Shown here in pieces: positions 18,734 to 28,141 of a stretch of DNA of 64,000 nt. A model generated the notes under the pieces. The model did no database searches. It saw nothing but the letters and a program-made list of their open reading frames with translations, and had not been told where the DNA came from. How positions within the stretch are numbered: position 1 is the stretch's first letter; each line of letters opens with the position of its first letter. The translations under genes and the position numbers were made by a program. This DNA is from an uncultured Clostridia bacterium (lineage in GTDB: Bacteria > Bacillota > Clostridia > TANB77 > CAG-508): positions 1-64,000 of the forward strand of contig CANQWQ010000001.1 in NCBI GenBank assembly GCA_947627595.1, given 5' to 3'.

Positions 18734-20038
18734 TTAATTTTGAGGAGTAATTAAACTTTCTATATCCGCATTTTCTTTACTTTCGCCATTATCAGGTGAA
18801 ATATAATCTAATGGATTTAAATATTGGCCATTTAAAATAATTTCAAAATGCGCATGTGGACCTGTAGCATATCCAGTCATTCCAACTTTTAAAACTGTCT
18901 GGCCTTGTCTAACAACGTCTCCTTCTTTAACTTCTATTGATGAACCATGTGCATATAAAGTAACAACTCCTCCACCATGGTCAATCATAACCATATTTCC
19001 GTACGCAGAATTATAACCTGCTTTAACTACAACTCCATCATTTGCAGCTAAAAAGTTTGCACCATATGGGGCTCCAATATCTGTTCCAGAGTGTAATTTA
19101 TAAATTCCAGTTATTGGATGAACTCTCATTCCAAACTGTGATGTAATAGTTGTATATCCTGGTGTTGGCCAAATAAACTTTCCACCAATATATTTTTCAC
19201 CTAAATTTTTAAGTGCAACTTCTTTTATTTCTGCTTCAATATTTGCAATTTCTTGTCTATAATTTTCTATTTCTTGATATAACTGAAATTCTTCTTGGTT
19301 CAAACTAGCCATCTTATTGGTTTTCAAGATTTCCATATTATTTAAAGAAATCTCAAATTTTTCTTTGTCTAATTTATCTTGCTCTAATTCTTCTTTTTTC
19401 TCTTGTAGAGATTTTGAGATGTTTTCTGTTTGAGTTTTATCTTTTTTTACATTGTTTACAAGTTTTTGATCAGCTTCACCAATTTCAGAAAGCAAGAAAT
19501 ATCTAGACAAAAAGTTAGATAAACTCTTTGAAGTTAAGAATAATTCTAAAGCGCTCATCCTTCCCATTTCATACATTACAACTAATCTTTTTTCAAGCAA
19601 TGCTTTTTCTTCTTTATATCTTTTATTTATTTTTTCTAATTTTGCCTCTTCTTCTTCAACAAGTTTCATTAATGATTTTTCTTGAAATTCTAAATTTGAT
19701 ATTTCTCTTCTTTTCTGCTCTATTTGTGTAGATAATTTTTCAATCTCTTCTAGTGTTTCTGATAAAACGCCTTCTACAACTCCTATCTGTGCTTCATTTG
19801 CAAGAATTTGATTTTCTAGATTACTTTTTTCGCTCTCTAGTCCTTCTAATTGTTGCTCATATTCGTTTTTTTCTTCTGTTTGATTTTCTGGTTGTTCGCT
19901 TTCTTGTCCACCGCCAATAACTGTTTCATCTTGAACTGGTTCACTTTCTGCAAAACTTATTCCAATTCTAAAAGTGCATGAAAAAAGAAGGATAAAAATT
20001 ATTATAACTACTAAAATCTTATATAATTTTTTTCGCAT
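18734..20038 (-). CDS. Coiled-coil M23 peptidase (EnvC/PcsB-like)
   Basis: A 434-aa secreted or anchored cell-wall hydrolase. It has an N-terminal signal/TM helix (about residues 8-28), a Glu/Gln-rich stretch and two coiled-coil blocks (about 50-275). The complete M23 metallopeptidase domain has HSGTDIGAPYG, TLYAHGSS and GPHAHFEI. It is paralogous to the next gene, whose catalytic end needs a frameshift. It lies 36 bases after ftsX, the classical arrangement for FtsEX-controlled hydrolases. Confidence 0.92.
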   Translation of the reverse strand: MRKKLYKILVVIIIFILLFSCTFRIGISFAESEPVQDETVIGGGQESEQPENQTEEKNEYEQQLEGLESEKSNLENQILANEAQIGVVEGVLSETLEEIEKLSTQIEQKRREISNLEFQEKSLMKLVEEEEAKLEKINKRYKEEKALLEKRLVVMYEMGRMSALELFLTSKSLSNFLSRYFLLSEIGEADQKLVNNVKKDKTQTENISKSLQEKKEELEQDKLDKEKFEISLNNMEILKTNKMASLNQEEFQLYQEIENYRQEIANIEAEIKEVALKNLGEKYIGGKFIWPTPGYTTITSQFGMRVHPITGIYKLHSGTDIGAPYGANFLAANDGVVVKAGYNSAYGNMVMIDHGGGVVTLYAHGSSIEVKEGDVVRQGQTVLKVGMTGYATGPHAHFEIILNGQYLNPLDYISPDNGESKENADIESLITPQN

Positions 20039-20074
20039 TATAATTTTTCCCTCCTTAATTTTATTTTTATTTAA

Positions 20075-20974
20075 TTAAACTTCTAGGTATTTTTTCATTG
20101 AAACCATACTTCCTATGATTCCTATTCCAACACCTAATCCTAAAAATACAAGTGCTATAACATTAGCAATCTGACTAAATGGCATAAGTGTTATTCCCAT
20201 TGTTTGTAAAGCATCTGATGTTGCCATTTTTTCAACAATAACACTATATGATATTCCAACAGCAACAATTGTAATAACTGCTGCACATAAACCGATTAAA
20301 ATACCTTCGACTATAAATGGACCTCGAATAAATCCATTTGTAGCTCCAACATATTTCATAATAGAAATTTCTTTTCTTCTACTATGAACAGTAAGTTTAA
20401 TTGTATTTGAAATGATTGTAACAGCCATTATTATCAATAAAACAAATATTACCATAACCGCAATTCTAACACCACGAGCTATTTTAATTAAAGTATCTAT
20501 AACTTTGTTACTACTTCTAATATCATCAATATTGTCCATTTGAGAAAGTTTTTCCTCAACTTCCCCTGTATAAGAAAGATCTGTTAAATGGATTATGTAT
20601 GAAACTGGGAAAATATTATTTTCTCCTTCATATCCTTCGAAAATCCATTCATTATCTTCAAAACTTGTTTTCATTTCTTCAAGTGCTTGTTGTTTTGAAA
20701 CAAATTCAACTTTTTGAATTTTATCTGTTCCTATGTTCCAAATATCTGATTTTAATTGATTTATCTCTTCATCTGTTGCATCTGTAACCATATAAACTTG
20801 GATACCTTGTTTCTTTGAAACCTGTTCTACAACAGAGTTTGCGTTTTCTCCAATTGCAAATGCTACTCCAAAGATGAACATTGCGCATATCATTGTAAGT
20901 AGAGAAGTAAAGCTAGATTTTTTGTTTTTAAATATGTTTTTAAAACCTTCATTTATTAAATAAAAACTATTCAC
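20075..20974 (-). CDS. ftsX: Cell division ABC permease FtsX
   Basis: FtsX (299 aa), the membrane partner of FtsE, which transmits ATPase activity to peptidoglycan hydrolases. I choose the GTG at 20974. It has AGGAGG eight bases upstream and overlaps the ftsE stop (GTGAATAG). It has an N-terminal helix (about 20-45), an extracytoplasmic loop and three C-terminal helices. The FtsX/MacB pattern SNTIKLTVHSRRKEISIMKYVGA is clear. Confidence 0.93.
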   Translation of the reverse strand: MNSFYLINEGFKNIFKNKKSSFTSLLTMICAMFIFGVAFAIGENANSVVEQVSKKQGIQVYMVTDATDEEINQLKSDIWNIGTDKIQKVEFVSKQQALEEMKTSFEDNEWIFEGYEGENNIFPVSYIIHLTDLSYTGEVEEKLSQMDNIDDIRSSNKVIDTLIKIARGVRIAVMVIFVLLIIMAVTIISNTIKLTVHSRRKEISIMKYVGATNGFIRGPFIVEGILIGLCAAVITIVAVGISYSVIVEKMATSDALQTMGITLMPFSQIANVIALVFLGLGVGIGIIGSMVSMKKYLEV

Positions 20975-21651
20975 CGCTGTACCCTCCTTTTTTGTCATCT
21001 CTGATAATTTTTCCTTTTTCTATTTGGATAACTCTTTTCTTCATTTTATTAACTATATCTTTAGCATGTGTAGCCATAACAACTGTAGTTCCTCTAGCAT
21101 TAATTTCATTTAATAATTTCATAATTTCCCAAGCAGTATCAGGGTCTAGGTTTCCGAGTTGGCTCGTCTGCAATTATCATAGATGGATTATTAACTAAAG
21201 CACGAGCAAGTGCAACTCTTTGTTGCTCACCACCTGATAATTCATTAGGGTACATTTTTGCTTTATTCCCTAAGCCAACTAATGAAAGTACCATTGGAAC
21301 TTGTCTTCTAATGTGTTTTGGTGCAGCTCTAACAATGTGCATTGCAAAAGCAACATTCTCATAAACTGTTTTATCTGGTAAAAGTCTGAAATCTTGGAAA
21401 ACTACTCCCATACTTCTACGCAAAAATGGTATTCTATTTTTTCTTAAATATGTAATATCTTTTCCATTTATAATTATATTTCCTTTTGAAGCTTCTTCTT
21501 CTTTTAATATTAACTTTATCAATGTTGATTTTCCTGAACCAGATTGTCCAACTAAAAAGGCAAACTCGCCCTTCTCTATAGTGAAAGTAGCGTCATGAAC
21601 AGCTTCTGTTCCAGTATCATAAACCTTTGAAACATTTTTAAATTCAATCAT
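20967..21651 (-). CDS. ftsE: Cell division ATPase FtsE, read through a +1 shift at CGG
   Basis: FtsE is 227 aa (normal length) if the frame shifts +1 at CGG 21156-21154. Before the site are Walker A VGQSGSGKST (34-43), signature LSGGEQQRVALARAL and Walker B MIIADEPT ending at Thr165. In the zero frame translation stops five codons later, removing the D-loop and H-switch. Skipping the C gives DEPT-GNLDPDTAWEIM and later VVMATHAKDIV. The glycine is invariant in this family. ftsE is the first gene of the operon; its stop overlaps ftsX. Confidence 0.9.
21154..21156 (-). other. In-frame CGG with +1 frame restoration (ftsE)
   Basis: The context is CCA ACT CGG AAA CCT. The zero frame meets TGA after CGG AAA CCT AGA CCC. 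Skipping the C gives ACT GGA AAC CTA GAC (T-G-N-L-D), the invariant ABC D-loop. Confidence 0.9.
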
Positions 21652-21719
21652 TTGGAATATTCCTTCCTTATATATTTTTATAATCTTTCTTAATTATCAT
21701 ACTATTAAAGGTAAAAAAA

Positions 21720-21752
21720 ATCAATAGAATTTTCTTCAAAAATTCTATTGGT
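21720..21752 (-). terminator. Rho-independent terminator after the transketolase pair
   Basis: The stem CAATAGAATTTT with complementary AAAAATTCTATTG is followed on the minus strand by a run of T. It lies eight bases after the transketolase C-subunit stop and separates that operon from ftsE. Confidence 0.85.
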
Positions 21753-21759
21753 TTTACAT

Positions 21760-22686
21760 TTATCTTATATTCTCGACGATTTTTTCAGCTGTTAATCCGT
21801 AAGCTTTTAAAACCTCTTCTGCTTTGCCAGATTTTCCAAATTCATCTCTTACACCCATCTTGATTAATTTCTTTGGATATTCTGAAATTAAAACGTCTGA
21901 AATCATATCTCCTAAACCACCATATACACTGTGATCTTCGATAGAAATTAACTTGTCGGTTTCTTTAGCACATTTCAAAATAAGCTCTTTATCTATAGGT
22001 TTTATTGTATGAAAATCTACAACTCTTATATTTATATTTTCTTTTTCGAGAATTTCTTTTGCTTCTAAAGCTTTGCAAACCATATCACCTGTAGCAAAAA
22101 CAGTAGCATCTTTGCCATCTCCAAAACAAATTCCTTTTCCAAGTTCAAATTTTTGATTTTCATCATATATAACAGGAGTAGCTAATCTACAAAATCTTAA
22201 ATAAACTGGACCTTTAATTTTTGCTGCTTCTTTTACTGCCCATTTAGAACTTATATCATCAGAAGGAGCAAAAATTGTAAAATTAGGTAAACCTCTAACT
22301 AAGCTTATATCTTCAAGCATTTGGTGTGTAGCACCATCTTCCCCAACTGTTAAACCATAGTGAGTTCCAACAACTTTTACATTTTGATTTGGATAAGCGA
22401 TGCTAGCTCTTAATTGATCATAAGCTCTACCTGTTGAAAAAACCGCGAATGAAGCTGCAAATGGAATTTTCCCACATGAAGCCATTCCAGAAGCTACAGC
22501 CATCATATTACTTTCAGCTATTCCCATATCAAAAAATCTATCTGGATGTGCTTTTGCAAAAGAGCTTGTTTTTGTAGCACCACTTAAATCTGCGTCTAAA
22601 ACAACAATATTTTCATTTTCATCTCCAAGCTCTTTTAAAGCTTCGCCAAAACTAGCTCTTGTAGCGATTTTTACGTCTTTGTTCAT
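21760..22686 (-). CDS. Transketolase, C-terminal subunit
   Basis: A 308-aa protein carrying the pyrimidine-binding and C-terminal domains of transketolase. Motifs include VVLDADLSGATKTSSFA, FFDMGIAESNMMAVASGMA and THYGLTVGEDGATHQMLEDI. With the adjacent N-terminal subunit it forms the thiamine-diphosphate enzyme of the non-oxidative pentose phosphate pathway. The split into two genes is common in Clostridia and archaea. The two genes abut directly. Confidence 0.94.
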   Translation of the reverse strand: MNKDVKIATRASFGEALKELGDENENIVVLDADLSGATKTSSFAKAHPDRFFDMGIAESNMMAVASGMASCGKIPFAASFAVFSTGRAYDQLRASIAYPNQNVKVVGTHYGLTVGEDGATHQMLEDISLVRGLPNFTIFAPSDDISSKWAVKEAAKIKGPVYLRFCRLATPVIYDENQKFELGKGICFGDGKDATVFATGDMVCKALEAKEILEKENINIRVVDFHTIKPIDKELILKCAKETDKLISIEDHSVYGGLGDMISDVLISEYPKKLIKMGVRDEFGKSGKAEEVLKAYGLTAEKIVENIR

Positions 22687-23511
22687 CTATTTTCCCTCCA
22701 ATTCTTGAATTGCTATATTATATTGTTCTTCATTTGGAGCTTTTCCGTGCCATTCAGCTTTATCTTCCATATAAGAAATACCTTTTCCTTTAATTGTTTT
22801 AGCGATTATAACTGTTGGCTTTCCTTTACATTTCTTACTATTTTCAAGTGCCTCTTCTATTTCATCAAAATTATGTCCATCTATTTGAATTACGTTAAAC
22901 CCAAAACTTTCAAACTTTTTATCAATTGGATATGGGCTCATTACTTTTCCAATTTCACCATCTATTTGTAAATTATTATTATCAACTATTGCACAAAGAT
23001 TATCTAATTTATAGTGACTAGCAGACATTGCAGCTTCCCAAATTTGGCCTTCTTCAATTTCTCCATCACCTAAAACACAATAAACTCTGTAATTTTTATT
23101 ATCTAATTTTCCAGCTATTGCCATTCCAACAGAAGCTGATAGACCTTGTCCTAAAGAACCTGTAGTCATATCGACTCCTGGAATATGTTTCATATCTGGA
23201 TGTCCTTGTAAAATTCCATTTACTTGTCTAAAATCTTCTATATTAGTTTTAGCAAAAAATTCTTTTTCCATTAAAGCTGAATATAAAGCTGGAGCACAAT
23301 GTCCTTTTGATAAAACAAATCTATCTCTCTCAGGATTTTGTGGATTTTTAGGATTTACATTTAATTCTTCAAAATATAAATAAGTTATAATATCTGCTAT
23401 TGAGAGTGAACCACCTGGATGTCCAGAACCTGCTTTATATACAAGATTAATAATATTTTTTCTAATACTATTTGCTTTTTCTTCTAAAAATAATTTTTTG
23501 CTATTTTCCAT
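22687..23511 (-). CDS. Transketolase, N-terminal subunit
   Basis: A 274-aa protein with the thiamine-diphosphate pyrophosphate-binding domain of transketolase. It has AGSGHPGGSLSIADI, the GHCAPALYSAL segment and GDGEIEEGQIWEAAM with NNNLQIDG, the GDG...NN cofactor motif. It is translated just before the C-terminal subunit gene (stop and start adjacent), so the subunits are made together. Confidence 0.94.
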   Translation of the reverse strand: MENSKKLFLEEKANSIRKNIINLVYKAGSGHPGGSLSIADIITYLYFEELNVNPKNPQNPERDRFVLSKGHCAPALYSALMEKEFFAKTNIEDFRQVNGILQGHPDMKHIPGVDMTTGSLGQGLSASVGMAIAGKLDNKNYRVYCVLGDGEIEEGQIWEAAMSASHYKLDNLCAIVDNNNLQIDGEIGKVMSPYPIDKKFESFGFNVIQIDGHNFDEIEEALENSKKCKGKPTVIIAKTIKGKGISYMEDKAEWHGKAPNEEQYNIAIQELEGK

Positions 23512-23526
23512 AAACTTAACCTCTTT

Positions 23527-24171
23527 TTAAATAATTCCAGCGATTATAGCTAAAGCACCAACATATCCCCACCATGGAACACTTTGTGCAGCTACTACAA
23601 ATCTGTGACCAATCTTTCCGAAAAATTCAAATACTGATGTGATTCCATTAAATCCGGCTTGTTTGATTGCTTGTGCATCAATATATTTGCTTAAATCAAG
23701 TCCAAATATACTTTTTGTATTTATCTCATAACCAAATATTTCAAAGATATAGTCTTCATCTGGAAAGTCTTCTTTTACAGCAACTTTATATGTATCTACA
23801 TATCCGGCTCTAAACTTAAGTTTATAGTCTTTTGATTGACCTGGCTCTAAATCATTAATTTCAATATATCTAACTAATGCTTTAATATCTTTTTTAGCGA
23901 ATAAATCAGTTCTTAAATAAGCTTTATCGATTTTTTGACTAGTGTTATTTGTAACTCTAACTGTTAGAACACCGTTCATTCTAGTAGCTTTAGCATCAAT
24001 TACTTCAAGGTCTAAATCTGTTTTTTCACCATTATAGCTAAATTCTTCTTTAGTACTTCCACTTAGGGGCTTATACATTTGCTCTATAAGTTGTCCTTCT
24101 AAGAAATTTGATAAAATGAAAAAACTTATTATAATTAATACATATATTGTAAAAGTTTGCATTTTTGCCAT
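23527..24171 (-). CDS. Membrane-anchored protein with a beta-sandwich-like domain, unknown
   Basis: A 214-aa protein that I do not recognise. One hydrophobic helix lies at residues 5-21 and another at the very C-terminus (WWGYVGALAIIAGII). Between them is a beta-rich segment (LTVRVTNNTSQKIDKAYLRTDL, LEPGQSKDYKLKF) like FxLYD or Ig-type extracytoplasmic domains. AAGGTGG lies seven bases before the ATG. It is 15 bases upstream of the transketolase pair and may share its transcript. Confidence 0.7.
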   Translation of the reverse strand: MAKMQTFTIYVLIIISFFILSNFLEGQLIEQMYKPLSGSTKEEFSYNGEKTDLDLEVIDAKATRMNGVLTVRVTNNTSQKIDKAYLRTDLFAKKDIKALVRYIEINDLEPGQSKDYKLKFRAGYVDTYKVAVKEDFPDEDYIFEIFGYEINTKSIFGLDLSKYIDAQAIKQAGFNGITSVFEFFGKIGHRFVVAAQSVPWWGYVGALAIIAGII

Positions 24172-24254
24172 AAAAAAACCACCTTTTTAAAACCATTATT
24201 ACTTATTAATTATATAATAGATGCCAAAAAAAGTAAATAAATTTTTATAAAAAA

Positions 24255-24294
24255 GAGAAGTTAACTTCACTTAAAAGTTAACTTCTTCTTTTTA
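24255..24294 (-). terminator. Rho-independent terminator after rubrerythrin
   Basis: The stem GAAGTTAACTT/AAGTTAACTTC has a seven-base loop with A- and T-runs on both sides. It lies between rubrerythrin and the membrane-protein gene. Confidence 0.85.
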
Positions 24295-24337
24295 GTTTAT
24301 ATTATTTGAAATTAATAAGTATTTTTCAAAGTAAATA

Positions 24338-24880
24338 TTAATAATTATCAGCTTTTACTTCAAAGAATGCTTTTGGATGTGAGCAAACTGGGCAAACTTC
24401 TGGAGCTTGTTTTCCAATAACAACATGTCCGCAATTTCTACAAACCCAAACTTTGTCTCCATCTTTACTAAATACTAAGTCACCTTCAACATTTGCTAAT
24501 AATTTTTTATATCTTTCTTCATGTTCTTTTTCGATTTTTCCAACAGCTTCAAATAAAAATGCAATTCTATCAAATCCTTCTTCTTTAGCTTCTTTAGCCA
24601 TTCTAGCATACATATCTGTCCATTCAAAGTTTTCGCCTTCAGCAGCTGCTTTTAAGTTTACAGTTGTTGTAGGAATATCTCCATCATTTAATAATTTGAA
24701 CCAGATTTTTGCATGTTCTTTTTCATTATTAGCTGTTTCTTCAAAAATAGCAGCTATTTGTTCATATCCTTCTTTTCTAGCTTTACTAGCAAAATAAGTA
24801 TATTTGTTTCTAGCTTGTGATTCTCCAGCAAAAGCTTCCATTAAGTTTTTCTCTGTTTTTGTACCTTTTATATTTTCCAT
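24338..24880 (-). CDS. rbr: Rubrerythrin
   Basis: A non-haem di-iron peroxidase protecting anaerobes from peroxide (180 aa). The ferritin-like domain has ExxxH pairs ([39 protein letters not shown]). The C-terminal rubredoxin-type site is CRNCGH with [12 protein letters not shown] use the ATG at 24880, six bases after AGGAGG. A TTG two codons upstream lies within the ribosome-binding spacer. Confidence 0.96.
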   Translation of the reverse strand: MENIKGTKTEKNLMEAFAGESQARNKYTYFASKARKEGYEQIAAIFEETANNEKEHAKIWFKLLNDGDIPTTTVNLKAAAEGENFEWTDMYARMAKEAKEEGFDRIAFLFEAVGKIEKEHEERYKKLLANVEGDLVFSKDGDKVWVCRNCGHVVIGKQAPEVCPVCSHPKAFFEVKADNY

Positions 24881-24944
24881 AAACAACCTCCTAAATTTTT
24901 GATATTGTCATTTTATAACACTTTTTTCAATTTTTCAATAGTTT

Positions 24945-25838
24945 TTATTTTAAATTTTTAATTAAGTTTAAAAGCTCTTCTTTACTAAATTGATATTTCT
25001 TATTACAGAAGTGGCAAGAAGTTTCTAGTCCACCATCTTCATCAATAATTTTTTGAAGCTCATCTTTTCCTAAAGTGATTAAAGCTTTTTCCATTCTATC
25101 TTTGTTGCAATCACATTCATATTTTGGTGAGTCATTTCTTTCAATTATTTTTAGCTTTTTATCTCCTGTTGCTTTCATTGCTAATTCTTCAATTGATAAA
25201 TTATTTTCAAGCATTTTTGAAACACTTCCAGCCTCAAAAATAGCTCTTTCTAAAGCAAAAATATCTTCTTGCTTTGCATCTGGCATAAGATTTATAATAT
25301 ATCCACCAGCTTTTCTAACTCCATTTTTATCAACTAAAACTCCTAGAGCTACCGCAGAATTAGTTTGCTCAGAATTTAAGAAATAATTCGCAAAATCTTC
25401 TCCAAGCTCACCTGAAACAATTGGACTTATTCCGATATATGGATCTTTTAAGCCAATATCTTTTGTGACGTAAATAAATCCTTCTGTTCCGACACAGCCT
25501 GCAACATCTAGTTTTCCGAACTCATTTAAAGGTAAATCGACAGCTGGATTTATAACATATCCTTTAACAATTGGTGTATTGTCACTAACTGTAAACATTG
25601 TTCCAATTGGTCCATTTCCTTTAACTTGAATTGTAAGCTTATTTTCTTCTGATTTCATTTCACATCCAATTAAAGCAGTTATTGTTAACAAACGCCCAAA
25701 AGCTGCTGTTGCAACTGGACTTAAGCTATGAATTTTTCTAGCTTCTTCGCAAATATTAGTTGATTCTATTGCAATTATATTAACTCTACCATCATAAGCT
25801 AAGCCTTTGATTATTTTATCTTTGTTCATTGTCGTCAT
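24945..25838 (-). CDS. hslO: Redox-regulated chaperone Hsp33
   Basis: A cytosolic holdase activated by oxidation (297 aa). The N-terminal fold has EARKIHSLSPVATAAFGRLL and QVKGNGPIGTM. The C-terminal zinc redox switch is CDCNKDR...TSCHFCNKKY (CxC and CxxC). The first ATG (25838) is only three bases from GGAGG, while the second (25829) is twelve bases away, so the exact start is unsure. The gene overlaps the end of the upstream DUF4116-like gene. Confidence 0.95.
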   Translation of the reverse strand: MTTMNKDKIIKGLAYDGRVNIIAIESTNICEEARKIHSLSPVATAAFGRLLTITALIGCEMKSEENKLTIQVKGNGPIGTMFTVSDNTPIVKGYVINPAVDLPLNEFGKLDVAGCVGTEGFIYVTKDIGLKDPYIGISPIVSGELGEDFANYFLNSEQTNSAVALGVLVDKNGVRKAGGYIINLMPDAKQEDIFALERAIFEAGSVSKMLENNLSIEELAMKATGDKKLKIIERNDSPKYECDCNKDRMEKALITLGKDELQKIIDEDGGLETSCHFCNKKYQFSKEELLNLIKNLK

Positions 25839-27591
25839 TTTCCTCCACTAACCTTTCTTTCTTAGAACCAAATACTTTTCCAACTAAACCTTTTAAAAAT
25901 CCTCTTCTAAGTGTTCTTTTTGGCTTTTCTTCTGTATCTTGTGAAAGATTAGACTTTAAGTAAAAATCAACTTCTCTTTCTAAATCTACTCCTTCGCTAG
26001 GAACTATTCCTATACTTCTAGCTTTTTCATCAGATAATCTTAAAATTTCTTTATATTTTTCTGCTAAAATTGGGTTCATTCTTTCAATTTGCTGTATTCT
26101 AGGCAATATTTCTCTTCTTATATCTGAATATATTGCTCTAGATATTGTTTTATCTTTTTCTCTAACTTCATGGCTCATACATTCTAATTCCAATGAAGCA
26201 ATTTCATTTATAAGGTTTCTTAGAGTTTCATCATTTTCAGGCAAATCTTTTCCTTGAACTGCTAAAAATCTTTCTGTTAAAGAATTTGCTCTTTCTAGGA
26301 AATTTCTCCTACTGCCTCCACTCATATTTCTAATTTTAAGATATATGTTTCTCATGATTTGAACTCTTGACAAAAGATTATCAGAGTCCATTATATGTGA
26401 TCGTTCTGTTGGAAATTCTCTTTGCATCTCTTCTAAATTTAACTCACCTAAATAAAAATCAGAGACATATTTTCCAGCAAATTTGCTTAATTTTCCTTTA
26501 GAATATTCGTTTTTATCAGCCAAATAGACATATGGTGCAAATTCTGAAGTATCATAGCCAAGTGTTCCTAAGACTTTTTTAACCCAATCAGGATTATCTA
26601 ATCTAAGACGTGCTGGAGAATAAGTTACAGAAAAAGGCTTTGTTTCAACCATTTTCATTGCCCATTCTTCATTATTTAAAACCAATTCTTCTGGTAAATA
26701 ACTAATAAATCTAACTCCTTCTTTTGTAACAAAATCTATTGCCCATTCTGGATTATCTAATTTTACTTCATCAGGGATGTACATAAACACGCCTCTTCCA
26801 AGGCTTTTACAAGCATCCATTGCCCATTTTTGATCATTTATAAATACTTCTTTTGAAATATTATGAACATTTTCAAAATCAACTCTTGCCATCTTTTTGC
26901 AAAATTCAGGATTAGCGATTCTAACTTTTAGCGGAAGATTTGAAAAATACATCTCTCCACTTTCTACTTTTCCCATCATTTCTAGCATTTCTTCTTGAGA
27001 ATATTCATCTTTTTCTTTAGGAGTATATCTATAAGATCTTTTCTTTTCATCATCTTCTAATCGCTTTGTATGAACAGCTAAAGCAACATTTGGGTCATCT
27101 GCTCCATCTTTTATCATATCTTTAAGATTTTGGCTAATTTTTTTATCAAAACTTAAGAATAGCTTAATATCTATTCCTTTTGCAGCAAAATATAATTCCC
27201 AGAAACTTGGATCTTTTTTTATAATTTCAAGTGGAATATATTTTAAAAGATTTGGATCAGCTTGAATGACTTCTTTACAGATTGTTTCGTCATCTTTTTC
27301 TCTCATATCAGATAAGCTTAAAAATCTTTCTGGAATAGCTACTCTAATTTCGCTAATTTCCATAGCAATATCTGTTTCAGAAAAATGATCTAAAGTAAGA
27401 TTTATTTCTTCACTTGATTTTATAGTTTCTTCTAAAGTTATATCATTTTCGCTTTCAATTTTAGTTTTTAAAGTTTCAAGTCTTTTTGAAACATCTTCTA
27501 AGTCTACACCTTTAACTTTAGCAAGCAAAATTGCAAATGATAGTTTATTTAATTCTTCTAAATATTTTTGTTTATTAGCAAAACTAATCAT
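25816..27591 (-). CDS. DUF4116-like repeat protein
   Basis: A 591-aa soluble protein. The middle (about residues 200-360) has repeated blocks of about 35 residues of the type NPEWAIDFVTKEGVRFISYLP and NNEEWAMKMV, which resemble DUF4116 repeats. The N-terminus is helical and acidic; the C-terminus is basic with a final acidic tail. The function is unknown. It overlaps hslO by about 20 bases, so the two are translated together. Confidence 0.6.
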   Translation of the reverse strand: MISFANKQKYLEELNKLSFAILLAKVKGVDLEDVSKRLETLKTKIESENDITLEETIKSSEEINLTLDHFSETDIAMEISEIRVAIPERFLSLSDMREKDDETICKEVIQADPNLLKYIPLEIIKKDPSFWELYFAAKGIDIKLFLSFDKKISQNLKDMIKDGADDPNVALAVHTKRLEDDEKKRSYRYTPKEKDEYSQEEMLEMMGKVESGEMYFSNLPLKVRIANPEFCKKMARVDFENVHNISKEVFINDQKWAMDACKSLGRGVFMYIPDEVKLDNPEWAIDFVTKEGVRFISYLPEELVLNNEEWAMKMVETKPFSVTYSPARLRLDNPDWVKKVLGTLGYDTSEFAPYVYLADKNEYSKGKLSKFAGKYVSDFYLGELNLEEMQREFPTERSHIMDSDNLLSRVQIMRNIYLKIRNMSGGSRRNFLERANSLTERFLAVQGKDLPENDETLRNLINEIASLELECMSHEVREKDKTISRAIYSDIRREILPRIQQIERMNPILAEKYKEILRLSDEKARSIGIVPSEGVDLEREVDFYLKSNLSQDTEEKPKRTLRRGFLKGLVGKVFGSKKERLVEENDDNEQR

Positions 27592-27631
27592 AATTTCCTC
27601 TTTTGACTATTTTTACATAATTTTATTTTTA

Positions 27632-28036
27632 TTAATGCACATCATCTAACTCATCATCGTCGTCATCATTATCATCATCAGTATCTGCAAAAATTTCTCT
27701 TCCTGTGATACGTTTTTTATCTCTTTGTTCTTCTGCCATTTTTGAAATCATTTCTTTTACTTCAAATGGTTTCTTTATATCTAATATATCAAATTCTGGT
27801 GATGTTTTATCAGCTGAGCAACAATGAATAGTTCCTACTCCAAATATTCTTTGCCATAATGAACGTCTTAAAGTTACATCCATTATTCTATATAGTTTTA
27901 CTTCTTCTTGTTTAGTTGAAAGTAATCCTGTATCTATCAAGATTTTATCTTCTAAAAGTTTATATTTTGTAAATGATAATGGCAATCCAAATATTGGTCT
28001 TTTTCTGTCTTTCCATACTACTTTTAATTCTTCCAT
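27632..28036 (-). CDS. PH-like domain protein with acidic tail
   Basis: A 134-aa protein. I choose the ATG at 28036, since the GTG nine bases upstream is part of the AAGGGGTG ribosome binding site. It has the bacterial PH (YdbS-like) pattern KLYRIMDVTLRRSLWQRIFGVGTI followed by a strand with CCSADKTSPEF. The C-terminus is a run of Asp residues. No membrane helix is visible, unlike most members, so it may be cytosolic. Confidence 0.7.
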   Translation of the reverse strand: MEELKVVWKDRKRPIFGLPLSFTKYKLLEDKILIDTGLLSTKQEEVKLYRIMDVTLRRSLWQRIFGVGTIHCCSADKTSPEFDILDIKKPFEVKEMISKMAEEQRDKKRITGREIFADTDDDNDDDDDELDDVH

Positions 28037-28088
28037 AAATAACACCCCTTATTTTATTTCTTACTTTTTAAGAAATTTTTACAAATCA

Positions 28089-28130
28089 AGTATAACAAAA
28101 AAGCAAGTAATTGTAAATAATTACTTGCTT
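28089..28130 (-). promoter_or_regulatory. Terminator-embedded promoter, copy A
   Basis: The hairpin stem AAGCAAGTAATT/AATTACTTGCTT (28101-28130) with a T-run ends the DUF4160 transcript. Its loop contains TTTACA (28117-28112) as the -35 of the next gene. The -10 TATACT (28094-28089) is exactly 17 bases further, just after the T-run. The same module, nearly identical over about 65 bases, occurs at 30343-30384. Confidence 0.75.
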
Positions 28131-28141
28131 TATTTATTATT

